Below, piece by piece: positions 58,685 through 64,000 of a stretch of DNA of 64,000 nucleotides. The notes under the pieces are model-generated. The model was not told the origin of the DNA. It was given only the letters and a program-made list of their open reading frames with translations, and did no database searches. The stretch comes from Dolomedes plantarius (taxonomy: Eukaryota > Arthropoda > Arachnida > Araneae > Dolomedidae), in NCBI GenBank assembly GCA_907164885.2, contig OU015493.1:121968693-122032692 (forward strand), given 5' to 3'. The position numbers and the translations under genes were made by a program. Numbering within the stretch: position 1 is the first letter of the stretch; the number at the start of each line of letters is the position of its first letter.

Positions 58685-59152
58685 AGTTACTCCATTAACG
58701 GCAAGAATGGTTTTTAGAAAAAAAAATTTCTCCCCGGAAATACATAAGACTTCATTATGATTCAGGAACCGAAAAAAAAGTTTCACACTCAGAAACCTTT
58801 CTATGTTTTCAAATTGCACGATTCAAATTCACAATAAATGTCACTAAATATTAAATAAAAAAGGTCACCTTGATTTAAAATAACCTTTCATAGAGTTCAA
58901 ATATGGTTTCATAAAATTTTAATAGAAAATTTATTTTCAGAGGATCCATAATGTAAGATGGATCGACGTTAGAGAAAACAGCTCTTTTAGCATTCACCTT
59001 TGAATATTTTCGGACGTATTTCATTCAAAATGTATAAAATATTCTAGTAAAAATTTTTACTAAAAATTTTTCAAAGCTGATATTTTGGTTTTTCTGTACA
59101 ACTCGCCTATCACTGTTCGATTTAACATATCGCGATATTTCTGTAACTGCGG

Positions 59153-59330
59153 CCAGGCGATGGCCTAATGGCTAGGGCTCTGGCATTCGGTTCAGATCCT
59201 GTGGGTTCGAGTCCCACTGTTGGCATGGATGCTTGTAGCCGTTCGGAATCGGCTTTAAACTGTAGGTCCCGGTCTAATTAGCCCTCGTGTAGCAAAAAGT
59301 GGACCGTAGCGCTCCAAACCAAACCAAATT
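59153..59330 (+). mobile_element. Family 2 SINE, best-preserved copy
   Basis: A-box TGGCCTAATGGCTAGG, B-box GGTTCGAGTCCC, body GTTCGGAATCGGCTTTAAAC and CTAATTAGCC, and tail CCAAACCAAACCAAA. Lies in the last Lim3 intron opposite to the gene. Confidence 0.87.
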
Positions 59331-60336
59331 TCTGAAAACGCAAAAAAAAATAAAAAATCTTGTTTCAACCATATTGTAATGATGTGGTTCGCAGTGCTCT
59401 TATGGGCCAATTTCTTCATTCTTTTCTTTTGCATCATCAATTATATACAAAGTTCGGGAGGAGAGTTAATCCCCTTTTCTTGTCTTTACAGCAAATTCTT
59501 ACTCCACATAACACGAGGAATTTGTGTGCTATATTATTGTAGATCTGGGTTCTTTTCGAGCACATATCAAAAGGTTTTAACCTTTTACATTCGTTATATT
59601 TTTGCATGGGTACACCTTTGTTGATATTACTTTTTCTTACACACCCGGAGGCATAGGGTCAGTCAGTTATTGCTATATAAAACCCACAAACAGTCTGGTT
59701 TTCTAATACTAGTTTCGCAATGATGACCACTTGGTTCTGTTGTTAAATATACTTTTAGCAAATCATATCTTTAAATGTAACTTCCTACCAGATAGTACTA
59801 CTCAGTAATGTCAGTTTTGCATGTATTCGGGTCTTTTTTTGCATGTATTTGCCCTCCTTTGATAGCTAATTGCACTAAGCGTTTTCTTTTACAAGCTATA
59901 ACAAAAACTTTAAAAGATTTTCGATCGGTAAAAATATCTTCATAGTTCGTGTCCATTTATCTATATATTACTTATAAAATTCCTCATCACAATTTAGCAC
60001 AACTTCGATTTTACTGTGCTTATTTTTTAAATCATCACCAAGAAAAAAAAAACTGTTTGGAAATTACCACAAGAATGTATAACAATAAAAATAAAAAGAT
60101 AAGAATAATGTGAAAACCAAAACTTTTCCTACGATATCGTATCTTGCTTTTTGTGCGTTGCCCAAGACTCCCTCTTTGGTACAATGCATAAACTTGTTTG
60201 CGCATTGCGTTAAACAAGAAAAAACAATTACATATTATTCTGTGACGGGACCTAAACAAGTTCAAATAGAATATTTCAAACGGAATACTCTGACCATAGT
60301 GGGGAAAATTCTTTGCTCGAAATACAGGGATAAAGG
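59331..60336. other. Unannotated intron sequence
   Basis: No gene or repeat recognised. Confidence 0.4.
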
Positions 60337-60522
60337 GTTTGGTTTAGTTTGGTTTGGTTTAGAGTGTTATGGTCAATTTTTGCTACACGGGGGCTAATTA
60401 GATCGGGAACTTCTGCTTAAAGCCAATTCCGAACAGCTACAAATGTCCATGCCAAGACCGGAACTCGAATCTACAGTCTGGTACTAAACGCCAGCGCCCT
60501 AGACATTCGGCCATCATCCGGC
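60337..60522 (-). mobile_element. Family 2 SINE, diverged copy
   Basis: Reverse copy: tail AAACCAAACCAAACTAAACC (complement), CTAATTAGCC, GTTCGGAATTGGCTTTAA, B-box GATTCGAGTTCC, and head GATGGCCGAATGTCTAGG. Ends about 380 bp from the second homeodomain exon. Confidence 0.78.
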
Positions 60523-60900
60523 AAAGGGAAAAAGGGCTTTGTTGTCCTGGGATTCGACCGCTAAGAGTTCAATGTAGGTACTGCAATTTTGGAATTCCCC
60601 GTTAAAATAACTCCGCCAACAAAGGCTTTTGCAGGTTATATATTGCGTTGTCTCATCTGAAACCGATTTAGCAGAATTCTAGTCTGCTGTATCGCATTTC
60701 GTCTAACAAATTATTACGCGTTCAAGAAGAGTTAGTACTAAGAAACTCTTTCTTTAAAGCAAGTAAATTTGTATGTGATTGTAGATCTATGAGGAGGTTT
60801 TATTTTTATAGATATGAATTTGAGAGCGAAGCCCTTTTTCCTTTTAAGACAATAATTGTAATCGATATTATGCAAACTCCAACTAAGGAAATTTGCTCAC

Positions 60901-61108
60901 CTCTGAAGTCCTTGTGCGACCTAAGGTCTATTTCGAGAGAATCATCTCCCGCCCTCTCTATGCTACTGTCTGGAGACGTGGGAGGCCCACTGCCACCGCC
61001 ACTGCCCTGTTTGAGGGGATGGTGCCCCCTGAAGTATTCGCCCCACCTTCCTTTGCCGGCGTCTTTCTTGAGTCGTTTCTCTTTTGCCCTCCGGTTCTGA
61101 AACCAAAC
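60901..61108 (-). CDS. Lim3: LIM-homeobox Lim3, second homeodomain exon
   Basis: A 208-bp exon encoding 69 residues. It opens with [20 protein letters not shown], the recognition helix and C-terminal end of the homeodomain. RWGEYFR follows, the conserved LHX3/4 extension after the homeodomain. The remainder is a Ser/Gly/Pro linker ([15 protein letters not shown]) and an acidic-basic segment ending DLRSHKDFR. Acceptor TTTTGTGTTCCAG and donor G|GTGAGC are visible. The exon starts in phase 0 and ends with one base of a split codon. The recognition helix carries Gln50 and Asn51 (WFQNRR), typical of DNA-binding homeodomains. Confidence 0.97.
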
Positions 61109-61872
61109 CTGGAACACAAAACATATATTGTCAGATCATGCCTCATTGATTCATGGCATTGTCATAATGCAAAGAATAATTGCAATAAATTTGAATAATT
61201 TATTCATCAATGCAAATTATTTTTCTATCTTATGTAATTTTTAAGAAATTTCTTTACTTTTCTAATGCTTTATTCACTTCATTTTTTAGCGTTACAACAA
61301 TACATACAATCCATATTTTCCGAGACTGATTGATTTCAAATCTTGACATTAAAATTAATTGAGCTCACCTAATTTGTGTAAGTATCCATTTTATAGAATA
61401 TAGAATTAAAGTATTAACATTAGAAAGAGGGAATCATTTATCTCACTTATGTTTTTCATGCCAAGGAAATTGTTAGTTTTTCAATTGTATATAATGCTTG
61501 TCAATATATATGCTAGAATTTTTTTCTAAGAAATATTATTTGCTTTATGAAAAATGATAATTTTTTAAGTATAATTTAAAAAAAATAAAAATCACTACTC
61601 TGTTACTCTATTAAAGTTACTTCCAAAAATATTCTAATAATTAAAATAATGCTTAATAGGACAGACTAAAGGAAATTTTACATCATGGCAGGAAGTTGGA
61701 TATTTTTATACCTAGCTAATTAAAATTAACCATAAGTATGAGTATCAGTTTAAGTAGGAATTAGTCTCTAAAATAGTCTTAATATGATTATTCTTGTCGA
61801 ACCATAATTTATTATTTCCCTTTAATTTATTTCCTCAATATTTCCTACACACACCACTCACATATATATGTA

Positions 61873-62026
61873 CAGTGAAACTTCTCTTTCCGGCCACCCC
61901 TCTAAACGGCCATATTTTGTTCAGAACCGATTAAAGACTCCATAGAGCCAATGTTATGGAAGAAATCCCCTTTCCCGCTGTTCCTTTCAAAACGGTCACC
62001 TTTTTCGAAACCATTACTGACCGGTA
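61873..62026. mobile_element. pogo-like MITE, truncated (copy 3)
   Basis: Starts TA + CAGTGAAACTTCTCTTTCCG; reverse orientation to copy 1 (GGCCACCCCTCTAAA, TTGTTCAGAACCGATTAAAG). The right end stops at GACCGGTAGT where a (TA)n tract begins, so the last ~20 bp of the terminal repeat are gone. Confidence 0.87.
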
Positions 62027-62028
62027 GT

Positions 62029-62107
<79 letters not shown>
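62029..62107. repeat. (TA)n microsatellite
   Basis: About 78 bp of TA replacing the right end of the MITE. Confidence 0.95.
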
Positions 62108-62110
<3 letters not shown>

Positions 62111-62454
62111 TAACTTAAAGTATTGGTTTAGTTTTTGTTTGAAATTTTTTACTTTGAACTACCTTTGTGCATTTCCATAGTATTATTTGCTTTTATTGAA
62201 GACGGAATGATGAGAGTTTTAGTTAAGTTACACAGAAAATATTTTGCTGATGTTATTAGAAAATAATTACTAAGTAAAATAAAGAAAGAAAGAAAAAAAT
62301 ATTCCATTCGATTTCGATAATTCGTCTTTTCTTCAGTGAAAACTAATGGTAGATATTAATGGAAGAGGTAGAAATATTCTACTTTTCGTGAGGACAAAAA
62401 CCGAAAATTCCATGCATCGCGCGAAAGCTTGAGAGTTGTAGAGACAGTGTCTAC

Positions 62455-62605
62455 CTGTACTACACGCATGTCCAGACCCGTGTCCTGGCTGAGCTGTTCC
62501 CGTACGTGCCTCGCTGGTTTGGGACTGTTGTTGTAGGCCGTCTTTAGGGTCTCCAGCTGCTTCGCCGTGATGGTGGTGCGAGGCCGCTTCGTTGTACCCT
62601 CTGCG
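62455..62605 (-). CDS. Lim3: LIM-homeobox Lim3, first homeodomain exon
   Basis: A 151-bp exon encoding 50 residues plus one base of the preceding codon. It reads [20 protein letters not shown], then [22 protein letters not shown], which is helices 1 and 2 and the start of helix 3 of an LHX3/4-type homeodomain. Acceptor TTTTGTTGCAG and donor CAG|GTAGAC flank it. The next exon continues in frame at VWFQN. In animals Lim3 and LHX3/4 are nuclear transcription factors that specify motor neurons and interneurons with Islet partners; that is family knowledge. The LIM-domain exons are outside the window, to the right. Confidence 0.97.
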
Positions 62606-64000
62606 CTGCAACAAAACGGTTTGAACAGGTCTCGTTAGACGGAGCCCAATCAAAAGCATGTCCGATAATTAACTTAATATGCAATAAACAGTTAGACTGT
62701 CAGAATTTTAACTCGAAACGTATCATATTCTTTTCAATTATTTGTTTCGTGGAATGTCCTTTAAAAGTTATGTTGCTGACCAGCTTTAATTCTTAGTTTG
62801 TAGAGGCTGAACCCCTCTAGAATGTTAACTTTTCAATGAAATATCATTTTGTTGTTACGAACATTAATGAAATATGATTGAATTGTACAGTACATATACA
62901 TAGCATTGTAGGCTGAATAGCATTTTAATGAGTTTTGCATTCCAGTAGGTTAAGCTTGCACAGCTTATGTTTGTTAAAGCTTCTGTGTACTAATGCTATT
63001 GGATTTACTCGCCTCAATGTTAACCTATGGAGAAAATGTGTCTAAGGATTGCTGACTTGGATTAATTTTTTTTTTTTTTTTTTTTGAAATTGTACTCCGT
63101 AATAGAGAAAGGATTTTTACACATTGGGGCATTTTCTTTAAAAATATGCAAATAATATTTTAAAATTTAAATTATTCGAGAAAAAAATCTGGTATATTGT
63201 GTTTTAAACACTCATCAATTCCTTTGGTGAACGAAATTTATAAAATGAATCGTGTTGCAAGGTTCAGAAAAGTTCAGGCTATCTGAAAATACCATTTTTA
63301 TTGGATTATCAGCATTTATGCAGCTGTAAAAAGTAGACAAATTTTCTCCATAGGTTAACATTGAGGTGAGAGAATCCAATAGGGTTAGTACACAGCAGCT
63401 TTAAGAAGTAATGATGATTACGGCAGCATGCGTAATAAGATAAGCAAACAGAAGTGAAGTCTGTGGACTGCTTCTACAGATCTAACGTTTCGGAGTTCTG
63501 ATTTTGTTCGGTATTTCTGACTGAAAGAAAAGTGTTCGGTAGACATTGCACCCTGGTTTCTGATATTTTATGTTTCAAGTGAAAGTTTAAAGTCTGAATT
63601 TTTTTGGTGGATTATGTTTTTAGTCTTGTCGTGTTTTACTGGTCTGGGGGATTTTAAATATCACTCAGACCAGTATTTTTACTATAATTTGCTGTTTTTT
63701 TGGTAAAATTTTCATGATAATGAATTTCTTAAATAATCAGTTAACTGCATATTGAAAGTCACTGAGCATTGAATTCATGTATCATAATGTTATATTATTT
63801 AATGATGATTTCCGTTTTTTCTTTTTAATTAGGGAAATAAAAGCAGCTACTTTTGGCGAAGGTATGACTATTCTCAATTTTGTCGTGACCACAGGTTCAT
63901 ATCCCCGTTTGACTTACATAAAGAAGATTTTTTAAAGTCGAATTTTCAATTTTCAATGTTTTAATTTCGCGCATAATGTTATGGCATTAGGTAAACATAT
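62606..64000 (-). other. Upstream Lim3 intron (partial)
   Basis: From the acceptor at 62606 to the window end no further exon was recognised. It contains one TTAA-flanked MITE (62974-63404); the rest (62606-62973, 63405-64000) is AT-rich with nothing supported. Confidence 0.65.
62974..63404. mobile_element. TTAA-flanked MITE (family T2, copy 2)
   Basis: TTAA at 62974-62977 and 63401-63404. Ends AGCTTCTGTGTACTAATGCT and (complemented) AGCTGCTGTGTACTAACCCT, extended by CTATTGGATT...CTC.CCTCAATGTTAACC. Opposite orientation to copy 1 at 33713. Non-coding, with a T-run at 63067. Confidence 0.9.

Larger units (their letters stand above)
50191..60900 (-). other. Last intron of Lim3, 10.7 kb
   Basis: Donor AG|GTGAGC at 60900 and acceptor TTTCTTTCCAG|AC at 50191. 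From 50191 to 53217 and from 58693 to 59152 no repeat or gene is recognised. The rest holds transposons listed separately and a GC-richer block at 53760-54110. Confidence 0.88.
61109..62454 (-). other. Homeodomain intron of Lim3, 1.35 kb
   Basis: Splits the homeodomain between VVQ and VWFQN, a position known in many homeobox genes. Holds a truncated pogo-like MITE (61873-62026) and a (TA)n tract; otherwise AT-rich. Confidence 0.9.

Noticed and set aside
62333..62659. Minus-strand frame with a His-rich segment over the homeodomain exon
   Set aside because: It is an overlapping wrong frame; the homeodomain reads in the frame that matches the splice phase with the next exon.

Overview
This is a eukaryotic, AT-rich, repeat-dense window, most likely from an arthropod. 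A chelicerate such as a spider is plausible, but that is inference; no species-diagnostic marker was seen. The only host gene I can support with confidence is a LIM-homeobox gene of the Lim3/LHX3-LHX4 type on the minus strand. Three of its exons are visible: 62455-62605 (first two thirds of the homeodomain), 60901-61108 (end of the homeodomain and linker) and 49898-50190 (C-terminal tail, stop codon). Splice sites and codon phases agree across all three. The LIM-domain exons must lie to the right of base 64000. The last intron is 10.7 kb long and full of transposons.

Everything left of about 49.5 kb is intergenic sequence downstream of Lim3 on its strand and is dominated by mobile elements. 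At 524-6148 sits a structurally complete BEL/Pao LTR retrotransposon on the minus strand, with 167-bp LTRs, primer-binding site, gag, pol and a perfect 5-bp target duplication; one frame break separates gag from pol. From 6.8 to 9.5 kb there are a SINE, a pogo-like MITE and Helitron ends. From 14.7 to 26.3 kb there are several dead Tc1/mariner-superfamily elements (Tc1-like, DD41D-like and Tigger-like), a hAT remnant, a 250-bp foldback element inside a (TA)n tract and an isolated CpG-rich block at 20.92-21.46 kb. From 28.2 to 30.2 kb a diverged tandem duplication carries different transposons in its two copies. From 31.8 to 44.2 kb come TTAA-flanked elements, hAT, Harbinger-like, Tigger-like and nested Tc1 elements. 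From 44.2 to 49.5 kb is a region with few repeats, containing near-perfect hairpins and one GC-richer open stretch (48572-48895).

Inside the Lim3 gene, the last intron holds a TTAA element with a nested MITE, a Helitron cluster (54.46-57.82 kb), a hAT remnant and two SINE copies. The homeodomain intron holds a truncated pogo-like MITE next to (TA)n, and a further TTAA element lies upstream of the homeodomain exon.

Recurring themes are internally deleted or frame-broken transposases, transposon ends lying directly against long (TA)n microsatellites, three unrelated terminal-repeat families flanked by TTAA, and several GC-richer, repeat-free blocks around Lim3 that are candidate regulatory sequence. 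All family assignments come from reading motifs and termini by eye; no database search was run.
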